A stretch of DNA of 14,329 nucleotides from contig DRGS01000019.1 of NCBI GenBank assembly GCA_011053245.1, positions 1 to 14,329 of the forward strand, given 5' to 3'. Shown here piece by piece: positions 1 through 7,330 of this stretch. The notes under the pieces were generated by a model. The model did no database searches. It was not told where the DNA came from and was given only the letters and a program-made list of their open reading frames with translations. Source of the stretch: Phycisphaerales bacterium (lineage in GTDB: Bacteria > Planctomycetota > Phycisphaerae > Sedimentisphaerales > Anaerohalosphaeraceae). The position numbers and the translations under genes were made by a program. Each line of letters starts with the position of its first letter. Positions within the stretch are counted from its first letter, which is position 1.

Positions 1-1
1 A

Positions 2-844
2 GAGAGGTTGCCTTTCATCGGTACAGGTGTTGATCTCCTCGAAGGTATCACGCCTTGGTATCGTCCCGGATCTTTTGACGGTGCCCATCTTCTTGGTGGT
101 AGAATACCTTATCCGTTCTATCATCCGTCAAATTCGAACGTATCATTTGATGGCCCGGATCTTGACGGTTTTGCACTGACCATGAAGAACCCGGTCGGTG
201 ATAATCTCGAAGTCTTTGGTGTTGCCGCCGGTGTCTGGCTTGACGAGGTTGAAGATGGTGCTGATGCGAGTTTGTGGGGCACACAGATAGGTTTCACCTG
301 GCTGGTTCCTGATATGGAAGATACTTATGCTACCATGGCGATCGCTTACTATGATTATGGTAATGTCGAAGGTGCCCCTGTTATCACTGCTGGTAGTGAC
401 GGGACTGGTAACAATACGGTAGTTGGCGGCGAATTTGTCAACGATTATGATCTGTTGGTCGTAAACGGCGAGATCAGTTTCCCATCATGTCCCGGTCTTG
501 AGTGTCCCGTGACGGTATTCGGCGAAGTCGCAAGCAATATGGGAGCTACTACCAGCGATACGGATGCTTACCTTGTAGGCCTCAGCGTTGGTGAGATCGC
601 AGATCCCGGTGATTGGCAGTTGATCTACAATTACCGTGTGATCGGCAAAGACGCTGTTTTTGACAGCCATAACGCCGGCATTGGTTTGACTACTGATGTT
701 ACCGGCAGTGTCATTGAACTCGGTTACAAGTTAGCTGAGAATTGCAGTCTGGCAGCCACTTATGAAATCGGCAGGCAGAATGTATCAACCGCTACTGTAA
801 GTGACTATGAGGCACTTACCTTAGGTATAACTGTAGGATTCTAA
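2..844 (+). CDS. Porin_5-like outer-membrane beta-barrel protein, 5'-truncated
   Basis: The frame is open to the left edge, so this is the C-terminal part (about 280 residues) of a longer protein; the TTG at 8 is not its start. The chain alternates short polar and hydrophobic stretches typical of beta strands. It ends in ...LTLGITVGF, and a terminal aromatic residue after a last strand is the usual outer-membrane barrel signature. The segment GDWQLIYNYRVIGKDAVFD, near residue 205, resembles the conserved late strands of the putative porin family (Pfam Porin_5) known from Planctomycetes and Verrucomicrobia. The inferred role is passive diffusion or substrate uptake across the outer membrane. 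The gene is convergent with the pilus locus and separated from it by 147 bases holding a strong terminator. The signal peptide and any N-terminal SLH-like region lie outside the window. The family call is from memory of motifs, not a search. Confidence 0.75.
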   Translation, partial: ERLPFIGTGVDLLEGITPWYRPGSFDGAHLLGGRIPYPFYHPSNSNVSFDGPDLDGFALTMKNPVGDNLEVFGVAAGVWLDEVEDGADASLWGTQIGFTWLVPDMEDTYATMAIAYYDYGNVEGAPVITAGSDGTGNNTVVGGEFVNDYDLLVVNGEISFPSCPGLECPVTVFGEVASNMGATTSDTDAYLVGLSVGEIADPGDWQLIYNYRVIGKDAVFDSHNAGIGLTTDVTGSVIELGYKLAENCSLAATYEIGRQNVSTATVSDYEALTLGITVGF

Positions 845-877
845 TATTGTATTAGAATATGTTTAAGTGATTTATAG

Positions 878-909
878 CCCGGGCGGTTTTCGAACTGTCC
901 GGGTTTTTT
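878..909 (+). terminator. Rho-independent terminator of the porin gene
   Basis: An 11-bp stem (878-888 with 893-903, including two G-U wobbles) closes on a UUCG tetraloop at 889-892 and is followed directly by six T residues (904-909). It lies 33 bases after the porin stop codon. On the minus strand no T-run follows the hairpin, so it is probably one-directional. Confidence 0.9.
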
Positions 910-991
910 ATGCGCCTTGATAATGACTAAATTCGAATAATGAAATTCAAAACAGAAGTCTCTTGTGGATATGGGGTGTTGAATGTTCGAG

Positions 992-1783
992 TTAGCGTCC
1001 CTGGGGTCTTGTGAACTTTTTGCCATCTCTTTCGAAGTCGACGCTGTCTTTGTTGATTTTTATGATCGTCGCTTTCAATACTTCGTCGCCTTCATGTAGT
1101 ATCATGTTCTCGATGACTACGGAACGATTTATCTCACTATAAAGTATGCTGTCAATATATATGTCCAGTCCTAACTCATAGGCCTCTTCTTTGGTGTATA
1201 TTTTTCCGTCTGCGCCTTTCCTCTGTCCACCGTCTGGCAACAGCGTCTGACCTTTTATATAAATGTCAAGTTTGTCTTCCAACATCGGGTCACGAAGGTC
1301 ATAGGGGTATATATCCGGTATTTGCCATGTTATGAGTGTGTGTGCCTCCGCTATTGCGCGTTTTCGTTCTTCGGTCTTACCCCTATGAATTATAGCGATG
1401 TCCGGTTTGTTTGTGCTGGCGAAGAATACATCGTATATCATATATGCCAGCAGAGCTATTAGGACCGGGATCATAAAGGTAAAGACTTTTTGTTTGGCTT
1501 CATTTTTTTCGGTCGCTTCTGCTTCTGCTTTTAATCTATCTGTTCGTCGCCTGGACCTTAGTACCTGGCTTGGTCGTACATTTTGTTTGGTTGCCGCAGC
1601 GGGGCGTTGAGTTTCTTTTGGCGGTTCATGGCTCAGGATCTTACTGGTTGGCGGCGCAGGCGCAGCGTCGTCCGGTTTCCGATCCGCCGGTTTTAGCGTA
1701 TCAGTTTTTTTGGAACCGGGAACATGAACTCCATCAAAGATTGAGGAGATCTTTTTCTGCAGTCCGCCTTTTCGTTTCGCCAT
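992..1783 (-). CDS. GspB/PilP-like bitopic assembly protein
   Basis: This 263-residue protein has a basic, proline-rich cytoplasmic N-terminus (about 1-97), one membrane helix (about 101-121) and a periplasmic domain. The final 50 residues (SILYSEINRSVVIENMILHEGDEV..., then INKDSVDFERDGKKF) match the small beta domain shared by GspB, GspC and PilP, in which a YS...N.SVVIN segment, a GDE turn and a KI..DSV.FE..GK strand recur. Known members link the inner-membrane PilN/PilO or GspL/M complex to the outer-membrane secretin, and that is the inferred role here. The ATG at 1783 has a GGGAG site 7 bases upstream (1791-1795) and lies 50 bases inside the end of the ParA gene, so translation is probably coupled. 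It is the last gene of the operon. No lipobox is seen, so it is membrane-anchored unlike classic PilP and closer to GspB/GspC in topology. Confidence 0.72.
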   Translation of the reverse strand: MAKRKGGLQKKISSIFDGVHVPGSKKTDTLKPADRKPDDAAPAPPTSKILSHEPPKETQRPAAATKQNVRPSQVLRSRRRTDRLKAEAEATEKNEAKQKVFTFMIPVLIALLAYMIYDVFFASTNKPDIAIIHRGKTEERKRAIAEAHTLITWQIPDIYPYDLRDPMLEDKLDIYIKGQTLLPDGGQRKGADGKIYTKEEAYELGLDIYIDSILYSEINRSVVIENMILHEGDEVLKATIIKINKDSVDFERDGKKFTRPQGR

Positions 1784-2534
1784 TATTTATCTCCCTGGCC
1801 AGTGCCAGATATTCCAAAGCCCCACGACTGTTTTCGTCGTAAGTTACTACCGATTCGCCTGCGCTTGGTGCTTCCGCCAACCGAACGTTTTTATGTATGA
1901 CGGTTTCAAAAACAAGATCTCCGAAAAACTCTCTTGCCTGTCGTTGTACGTCACGACTTAAGAGAGATCGCGTTTCGACAAATGTCAATAACACTCCGCA
2001 TATTCGCAGGCTGCTGTTGAATCTTTCCTTTACTATGTTTATTGTTTCAAGTAGTTGCTTTAATCCTTCAATCGCATAATAGTGCGTTTGTACGGGAACG
2101 ATCACTTCGCTGCATGATACAAGTGCGTTTAAGGTGAGTATTCCCAATGAAGGCGAACAATCGAGGAAACATATATCGTAGAGATTTCCCAGGTCTTTTA
2201 GTCGCTGCTTGAGAATATATTCTCGTTTTTGATGTATTGCAAGTTCCGTCTCAACTCCTGACAGAAGAATGTTGCTCGGTGCGATGTCAACTCCACTGAC
2301 GTAAGTTCTCTGTATTACTCTTGACAACGGTACCTGCTGCTGTGCTAACGACTCGTATACGCTTATATCGATCTCTCTGGGGTTGCATCCCAATCCCAAT
2401 GTTGCGTGTCCCTGCGGGTCAAGGTCCACTGTCAGGACTTTATATCCCATCTTCGCCGAAGCCACGGCAAGATTTACGGTAGTAGTGGTTTTTCCACATC
2501 CACCTTTCTGATTTGCAACTGCGATTATTCTCAT
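1734..2534 (-). CDS. ParA/Soj-family ATPase within the pilus operon
   Basis: This 266-residue protein shows all core motifs of ParA/MinD P-loop ATPases: the deviant Walker A NQKGGCGKTTT with signature Lys10 and catalytic Lys15, the A' motif VDLDPQG (36-42), and Walker B ICFLDCSPSLG with Asp125. Its length and the DLDPQGHATLGLG segment match chromosomal Soj/ParA proteins, which dimerise on ATP and bind DNA non-specifically. No ParB gene is adjacent. It sits between pilO and the GspB/PilP-like gene, which suggests spatial positioning of the pilus or secretion machine, by analogy with TadZ in Tad pili and other ParA-like positioning proteins; that role is inference. The ATG at 2534 has only a weak ribosome site and lies 38 bases after the PilO stop. 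The family call is secure, the job is not. Confidence 0.93.
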   Translation of the reverse strand: MRIIAVANQKGGCGKTTTTVNLAVASAKMGYKVLTVDLDPQGHATLGLGCNPREIDISVYESLAQQQVPLSRVIQRTYVSGVDIAPSNILLSGVETELAIHQKREYILKQRLKDLGNLYDICFLDCSPSLGILTLNALVSCSEVIVPVQTHYYAIEGLKQLLETINIVKERFNSSLRICGVLLTFVETRSLLSRDVQRQAREFFGDLVFETVIHKNVRLAEAPSAGESVVTYDENSRGALEYLALAREINNGETKRRTAEKDLLNL

Positions 2535-2572
2535 GTCAGTCTACTTTAGAAATCATATTTGTTTGTGTTCTT

Positions 2573-3169
2573 TTATTCGATATTATCGCGGTCGAAAGCC
2601 CCTTCCGGGTTATGAATAAAGGCACTCAAGGCAATCTTTGCGGAATTTTCGTCAGGGTTTTCGTTATTTCTGGAAATGGCAAGTTCTTCAACAAAAATTA
2701 TCGGCTCATGCCTCTCCAGTTCATTTACGAATCTTGCAAAGTTATTGAAACTGGCAGTGAACTCAAGGTCTATCAAGGTGTATCCGATGTAGCCGCAGTT
2801 TTGTATTTCCAGGAAGGAATCATCGATGAAGCTCTTGCTTGTACTTGAGAGATTGGTTACATTTACTGCGTCAGCGATAGAGTTAATATCAAATGGCAGG
2901 CTGTCAATAGCCTTTTTCCCTGCCACATAAAGTGTGAGTTTCTCATCAAGCATTTTAATTTTTTCGTTTCGTTCTTTACGTGCTCTTTCACTGTTGGCGT
3001 ACTTGTATTCCTGGTGTACCTGTTTGCGTTCTGTAAGTTTAGCATTTATATCGCGTCCTGCTTTTGCCTGTGGAAAGATAAGGCACATATATGCCGCACC
3101 GAGGATGGCAAATGAGCATCCCCATATCAGGCCCGATGTAACTAACAGTTTCAGATGAACAGGTTTCAT
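2573..3169 (-). CDS. pilO: PilO-like inner-membrane alignment protein
   Basis: This 198-residue protein has a short cytoplasmic tail, a membrane helix at about 8-32, a charged coiled-coil stretch at about 38-75 (rich in K, R and E) and a periplasmic alpha/beta domain. The domain segment GYTLIDLEFTASFNNFARFVNELERHEPIIFVEELAI is a typical PilO/GspM-like ferredoxin fold core: the strand-helix-strand with an aromatic and NFARFVNELE helix is the recognisable part. PilO pairs with PilN in the periplasm and connects PilM to the outer-membrane side. The start ATG overlaps the PilN stop in an ATGA arrangement (3166-3169), so translation is coupled. Position after pilM and pilN supports the assignment more than sequence alone, since PilO diverges widely. 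Confidence 0.85.
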   Translation of the reverse strand: MKPVHLKLLVTSGLIWGCSFAILGAAYMCLIFPQAKAGRDINAKLTERKQVHQEYKYANSERARKERNEKIKMLDEKLTLYVAGKKAIDSLPFDINSIADAVNVTNLSSTSKSFIDDSFLEIQNCGYIGYTLIDLEFTASFNNFARFVNELERHEPIIFVEELAISRNNENPDENSAKIALSAFIHNPEGAFDRDNIE

Positions 3170-3819
3170 GATGATATATCCACAGAATAATGTTTAAACA
3201 CACATTTTATCGAATATCTTTTTACTCCCGCTTGTTTATCGGCAACCATACCCAGCAGCCTTATGCTTTCGATCTTTTCTATGAAACTCTCCAGCGAGTT
3301 AAGCTTTTCTATGTAATCCAGAACGTTTTTATCGTTGTAATCGGCTAAATGGCTGTAAAGGTCTATGAATACAACACTCTCTGGAACATCAATGGATACG
3401 AACTCTAATGGATCGTTCCTCTTTGGTACTTCGGTCAGTTGTGGGTAAGTATCGACGGTCAATTTTTCTAAGAACAACTTGTTCGGAAGGTTTTCTATTA
3501 GAGTTACAAAAACAGGTGTCCACTGAATATGGTATTGAAGAACCTCGTGAACCTCGACAAAACACGCATTGATATTATTTATTTTTCCAAGGTCGCTTGC
3601 CTGGAATTTCACCCCTGCAGACAGTTGCGATATATTATTTTCAATCTCGCTCCATTCATTCTTAAGTGTCTTTAGTTTGATCCTTCCGTTTAGATATTCG
3701 GCTGTAATCGCCATTGCTGCCAGTACGGGGATGGCAATGATCAAAGCAAGCAGGAAAGCTGTACCCGGGCTGCTCTTTAATGGTATCCCCTGGCCCTTAA
3801 GCATGTCTATGTTCAGCAT
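3166..3819 (-). CDS. pilN: PilN-like inner-membrane alignment protein
   Basis: This 217-residue protein has an N-terminal peptide (MLNIDMLKGQGIP) in the place of the NLLP-type PilM-binding motif of known PilN proteins, then a membrane helix at about 19-42, a heptad-like linker and a periplasmic domain. The region QYHIQWTPVFVTLIENLPNKLFLEKLTVD resembles the PilN domain signature, where a helix containing LP is followed by a strand. In known systems PilN binds cytoplasmic PilM through its N-terminus and PilO through its periplasmic domain. The gene begins one base after the pilM stop (TAA, then T, then ATG) and ends overlapping pilO. A GAGGA about 10 bases upstream of the ATG may serve as the ribosome site. 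Confidence 0.86.
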   Translation of the reverse strand: MLNIDMLKGQGIPLKSSPGTAFLLALIIAIPVLAAMAITAEYLNGRIKLKTLKNEWSEIENNISQLSAGVKFQASDLGKINNINACFVEVHEVLQYHIQWTPVFVTLIENLPNKLFLEKLTVDTYPQLTEVPKRNDPLEFVSIDVPESVVFIDLYSHLADYNDKNVLDYIEKLNSLESFIEKIESIRLLGMVADKQAGVKRYSIKCVFKHYSVDISS

Positions 3820-3820
3820 A

Positions 3821-4891
3821 TTATATTTTCCTCATTGCCAGACCCGTAGCCAGCGCTAGTGAGGGTCCGTATTGTGCGACAGTCTCAATGCTTTTGTTTC
3901 GCTGCCGGCCCTTGATCTCTATTTTTTCAAAAGGGTCCCAAAGGACAGTTTCACATGGAAGCTCTTTTCCTAATAACTCCACGAAACCTCTGGTCTGGGC
4001 AAAACCTCCGCATATGTAAAGTCGATCGACGGCGCTGCCGTCCTGACTCATATAATAGCGAAGAGAGTCTTGTACATCGGCAGCGAGCACCGAAGAAGCA
4101 TTTTTGAGTGCTTCCATCATATCATCACTTAAAGTGTTCCGGTTTCGCAATATTTCAGCTACTTCCATTAGCGTGAGATCTGTTTGCTTTGCAATATGTT
4201 CGATCACTCCATTGGATGCATTCGGTATGTCTCGAACGTATGGCAGAGCCTTATCGCTTGATATGACAAGGTTCATAAACGCACTGCCAATATCGAGTAC
4301 TCCAAAAGTCACGCCGCTTTCCGGTTTTTCGCACTCCATGAAACAGTTTAGCAGCGCAAGGCTGTTGACGTCCAAAAGAACACAATTTAAGGAAGCTTTC
4401 CGCACAAGCTGATTTCTTGCGAGTACTAAATTTCTTGTCGCTGCGACGAGTATCCCGTTTGTTTCACCTTCAGAATCATCCTCGTCTTCCTGATCGTTGA
4501 TCCCGATATCCATTACCTCATGGTCGACGATGAATTGTCCTTCTTCGAACGGGCACACCTGTTCCGCTTCATATATGATCTCAATGGCAAGATCCTTTTC
4601 GTCTAATTTCGGGAAATAAAACCGTCTCACAGCCACTTCCGGCCCGCAAATAGCACAGGCCACGAATTTTATTCGCGCGTCTGTGTCTTTTACACAACGT
4701 TCTATTGCTTCAATGACATTTGAAGTCTGGTCCGATGAATGCGGATTGCCTCTATCGATGTCAGCTATCGAAGCGGACACGAGACTGTATCCGTTTTCGC
4801 CGGCTTCCAATAGAACGCATTTGACAGAACTTGAGCCAATGTCAAGTCCCATCATATTCCTGGTCCCGTAAAGTACACTCTTTAAGCTCAA
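3821..4891 (-). CDS. pilM: PilM actin-like cytoplasmic ATPase, TTG start
   Basis: PilM is an actin-fold protein that binds the PilN N-terminus at the cytoplasmic face and couples the alignment complex to the motor. Visible motifs are the phosphate-1 loop GLDIGSSSVKCVLLE near the N-terminus, the phosphate-2 loop VLDIGSAFMNLVIS in the middle, and the adenosine motif LYICGGFAQTRGFVELLG near the C-terminus. The chosen start is TTG at 4891: it follows AAGGGA by 6 bases and gives LSLKSVLYGTRNMMGLDIGSS, with the short lead helix expected in PilM (356 residues). The reading frame stays open to a GTG at 4933, which has no good ribosome site and adds 14 unlikely residues. Two in-frame ATGs (4857 and 4854) are a less likely alternative. 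The gene is first of the pilM-N-O-parA-gspB run and has its own candidate promoter. Confidence 0.9.
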   Translation of the reverse strand: MSLKSVLYGTRNMMGLDIGSSSVKCVLLEAGENGYSLVSASIADIDRGNPHSSDQTSNVIEAIERCVKDTDARIKFVACAICGPEVAVRRFYFPKLDEKDLAIEIIYEAEQVCPFEEGQFIVDHEVMDIGINDQEDEDDSEGETNGILVAATRNLVLARNQLVRKASLNCVLLDVNSLALLNCFMECEKPESGVTFGVLDIGSAFMNLVISSDKALPYVRDIPNASNGVIEHIAKQTDLTLMEVAEILRNRNTLSDDMMEALKNASSVLAADVQDSLRYYMSQDGSAVDRLYICGGFAQTRGFVELLGKELPCETVLWDPFEKIEIKGRQRNKSIETVAQYGPSLALATGLAMRKI

Positions 4892-5005
4892 AGTACTTCC
4901 CTTGTATCTTAAACATGCCGCCGCTGGCAGCACCTATATCCAATACATATATTTCTCACGCGAAATTTTCACATTCCGTATCACCCACCGTTTGCCAGAT
5001 AACAT

Positions 5006-5014
5006 ATTATAACA
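5006..5014 (-). promoter_or_regulatory. Extended -10 promoter for the pilM operon
   Basis: Reading leftward, the minus strand shows TGTTATAAT, a perfect TGn extended -10 with consensus TATAAT (complement at 5006-5014). No good -35 hexamer stands at 16-18 bases, which extended -10 promoters can tolerate. The expected transcript start is near 4999, giving a leader of about 110 bases before the TTG of pilM. The box directly abuts the T-run of the preceding terminator candidate. Confidence 0.5.
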
Positions 5015-5057
5015 AAAAAGGGCTTCCAAGTGTATCGGGCTCTTGTAAAAAGCCCTT
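5014..5057 (-). terminator. Candidate terminator with alternative hairpin
   Basis: On the minus strand an 8-bp palindrome (5050-5057 with 5018-5025) encloses a 24-base loop and runs into six Ts (5019-5014). It lies about 285 bases after the stop of the large pilin-like gene. The first arm can instead pair with an AGCCC at 5037-5041 to form a smaller hairpin with a 9-base loop that is not followed by Ts, an arrangement like terminator and antiterminator. The large loop makes termination efficiency uncertain. Confidence 0.4.
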
Positions 5058-5342
5058 CTTCGCGAACTATTTTACTCTCAAAGTGCTCACTGAACACAAA
5101 AAAGCCATTTATAGAGACATCATTGCCTAAAAGGCAAAAAAGACCCAAAAAGGCCATGAGCAGTCAATACAGCCCACACTCTATATTCGGTTTTTTATCA
5201 TCAGGTGTTCACTAATAGCTGTTTTTAGTGTTTTGTAAGCTGGTTTACTGAATGACAGGGCGTATTTCACTGCAATTATTGTTTTTGTTTCAAAAACAAC
5301 GGCCACTGAAAGGTACTGGTAGTTTTCAGAGGCCTCCGCAGT

Positions 5343-7274
5343 TTAGAGCCGATAATCACTCCATCCGCCTGGTTTTGGTGTGAATTTGCTTTGCAGCCAT
5401 AGATCGCCCGGTAATATGCCCCCTAATAGCCTTTTATCGAAATAATAGTGTTTTTTGTAACCTGTAATCCCTTTGTTGGTCATGTCGCCGAGAACCTCGG
5501 TGATCGAGCCAGCCACTACGAGATCATCCAGCATATTTGGTGGGTTGCGGGGGTCGATGTTGACGGTATCTTGCCTGCCAGCGACATTTTCTACGCCCCA
5601 TGCCCCGCCGCCAGCGGTTATTGCCGCATGAACCACCATCGGATTTGCCAGTCGTCGCATATATTCCGGAATGCTGCGTCCGCCACGTCCAGGGCGGTCT
5701 TTCTTGCTCCCCATATTTTTGAACCCGATCGGACTGTATTTGAGACCGTTAGCGGTGTAATCCGTAGGCTCTGAGGCAGATTGGGCAGGGTCCACGATCT
5801 TGACCACGCCGTCCCTGGCAAATAGTCCCAAAATGTTTGGATTGTTCGCAGCAGGCACATCAAAGCCTTCCGGTGTTTTTTCCATCGGGCCATCGTATAC
5901 AATGGAATTGACGATCCATATATTTCCTGTCGCTACAATGGTAAGTTTGCCCTTGAACTTTGGGTCATATCGTTTTCCGGCGATCATGATCTGGGTGCCT
6001 CTTCCATCATCGATAGTTTCGCCGCCGATGATCACATCTCCATCGACGAATATCTGTCCGCCTTTGTCAGACTTTATTGGCGCCGGTGACAGTAGAGTTT
6101 TAATCTCATTTGAGACATAACTATCTGTTATTTTATAAGATTCCGGTTCTGGTGGGGTATTTACATAGTGATAGCCGTAGATGTTATATCCCTTGTGAGC
6201 GTTTCTTATCGACTCCGGATCATCTATCATATAGTCATATTTTCCTCCATTTTTGCAGGCGACCGTAATATTGTTGGTCAATTCCATTTTTCCAGTGTTG
6301 CCGTCTATGAAGAATTTGATTTGCACGGCACCTTTTTTTGGGTTTGTCACTACGCCGCTGGGACTTGGCGCTCTTCTGCCGCCGGTTCTTGAATAATTAA
6401 AACGTGATCCTACAATCGTACCACTGAACCTTTCAGTTTTGGTTTTAATTGCGAGATTTCCTCTTCTCTTCGTGTCAAACTTTACTATATTGCTTTGAGG
6501 CTGACAAAAATACAATCCGCTGTCAAATAGCGAGAGGTGCCTCTTGTATTTATCACTTCCTCTTCCATGGGTCATGTAACGCGATTCGGAAACAGAAACT
6601 TTCTGTTTGAAATGGGGCTTACCCCTTATGTAAATGTCGGCACTGCGGTCAAAAGCTTTGCTCCCGTTTCCGCTAATGTGTATGGGCATGTCCAGGACAT
6701 CATTATCTTCAAAAAACATATTTTCAAAGTTGCTTATAAATGGCCCATCAGGAACTTCGCATCTGCCTATATCCAATCCAAAAATGGACTGAATGACCCT
6801 TGCTTCGACGGCATGTTCATTATGTTCATATTTTCCTTTCGAGACTATTCGAAATACCGGCAGATGGCCCATGAAGTGGTCGAAATCAATAGTATATGAA
6901 AACGTGCCTTTCGGAAGACTTCCTGTCCCCCTTTCCGTTACTACCTTTCTGGTTCTTGTGCTTGCCCTTCCTCTGTTCTTTTTCGGTAATCCCGGGATCA
7001 TTGCATCGAGGACATCCGGCTGATTATTCATCCAGTGAATAGCGTTTTCGTATCCGGCTTCGGCGGCCATTTTCGCTATCGTTTTCTTTTGAAACATGAC
7101 CGCACGCAGACGCGTTCCATAAGCGACCGACAAAAGACCCAGACCCAACAATGTCAAGATAAGTACTGCTATAGCGACAAAGGCAAGTATAGAACCCTTG
7201 CGCATAGACCGCTTTTTTGATCGTCGTTTTTTTCCTGACCACCCCATCTGCATTTTGTGCTTAAACCCGCCCAT
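5343..7274 (-). CDS. Large pilin-like anchored protein in GspK/PilX position
   Basis: This 643-residue protein starts with a strongly basic stretch (about 5-26), then a glycine and a hydrophobic helix (SILAFVAIAVLILTLLGLG..., about 28-50), then an amphipathic continuation with the KMAAEAGYENAIHWM segment typical of PilX/GspK-type minor pilins. The residue five after the possible cleavage glycine (Gly27) is Phe, so the Glu5 of ordinary pilins is missing; GspK-type tip subunits also lack it. The rest is a long, Gly- and Asp-rich, probably beta-rich exported domain with segments such as GGQIFVDGDVIIGGETIDDGR. It is far larger than usual PilX (about 150-200) or GspK (about 320). Position after the V- and W-like prepilins suggests a tip or priming subunit. 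The ATG at 7274 has no clear ribosome site; ATGs at 7253, 7247 and 7205 are in-frame alternatives, the last giving MRKGSILAF. Confidence 0.6.
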   Translation of the reverse strand: MGGFKHKMQMGWSGKKRRSKKRSMRKGSILAFVAIAVLILTLLGLGLLSVAYGTRLRAVMFQKKTIAKMAAEAGYENAIHWMNNQPDVLDAMIPGLPKKNRGRASTRTRKVVTERGTGSLPKGTFSYTIDFDHFMGHLPVFRIVSKGKYEHNEHAVEARVIQSIFGLDIGRCEVPDGPFISNFENMFFEDNDVLDMPIHISGNGSKAFDRSADIYIRGKPHFKQKVSVSESRYMTHGRGSDKYKRHLSLFDSGLYFCQPQSNIVKFDTKRRGNLAIKTKTERFSGTIVGSRFNYSRTGGRRAPSPSGVVTNPKKGAVQIKFFIDGNTGKMELTNNITVACKNGGKYDYMIDDPESIRNAHKGYNIYGYHYVNTPPEPESYKITDSYVSNEIKTLLSPAPIKSDKGGQIFVDGDVIIGGETIDDGRGTQIMIAGKRYDPKFKGKLTIVATGNIWIVNSIVYDGPMEKTPEGFDVPAANNPNILGLFARDGVVKIVDPAQSASEPTDYTANGLKYSPIGFKNMGSKKDRPGRGGRSIPEYMRRLANPMVVHAAITAGGGAWGVENVAGRQDTVNIDPRNPPNMLDDLVVAGSITEVLGDMTNKGITGYKKHYYFDKRLLGGILPGDLWLQSKFTPKPGGWSDYRL

Positions 7275-7330
7275 TTTTCACGATCCAATCTTGAAAATAT
7301 TTACCTGTTCCGCAGCACATTTGGCTGTGT

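Larger units (their letters stand above)
4892..5342. other. Intergenic region with operon boundary
   Basis: These 451 bases hold no convincing gene. They separate the pilin operon (last stop at 5343) from pilM. Visible content is a minus-strand terminator candidate (5014-5057), an extended -10 element for pilM (5006-5014), an A/T hairpin of 9 bp with a TTT loop (5279-5287 with 5291-5299), a small TTGCCT-AAA-AGGCAA palindrome just after 5120, and a weak plus-strand hairpin CACTAA/TTAGTG followed by four Ts (5210-5234). The region is A/T-rich compared with the flanking genes. Confidence 0.6.

Noticed and set aside
4842..4916. 24-codon ATG frame overlapping the pilM start as a real gene
   Set aside because: It has no convincing ribosome site, no hydrophobic or family feature, and is short enough to be chance. 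It is kept only as a low-interest observation.
1734..4933. Plasmid or phage partition locus
   Set aside because: The ParA gene alone could suggest this, but no ParB, parS-like repeats, replication or phage genes are present, and flanking genes are pilus assembly components in one operon.
5279..5299. A/T hairpin after the large pilin-like gene as its terminator
   Set aside because: The 9-bp stem is A/T-only except for its G-C pairs near the ends and is not followed by a T-run on the minus strand. The 5014-5057 element is the better candidate.
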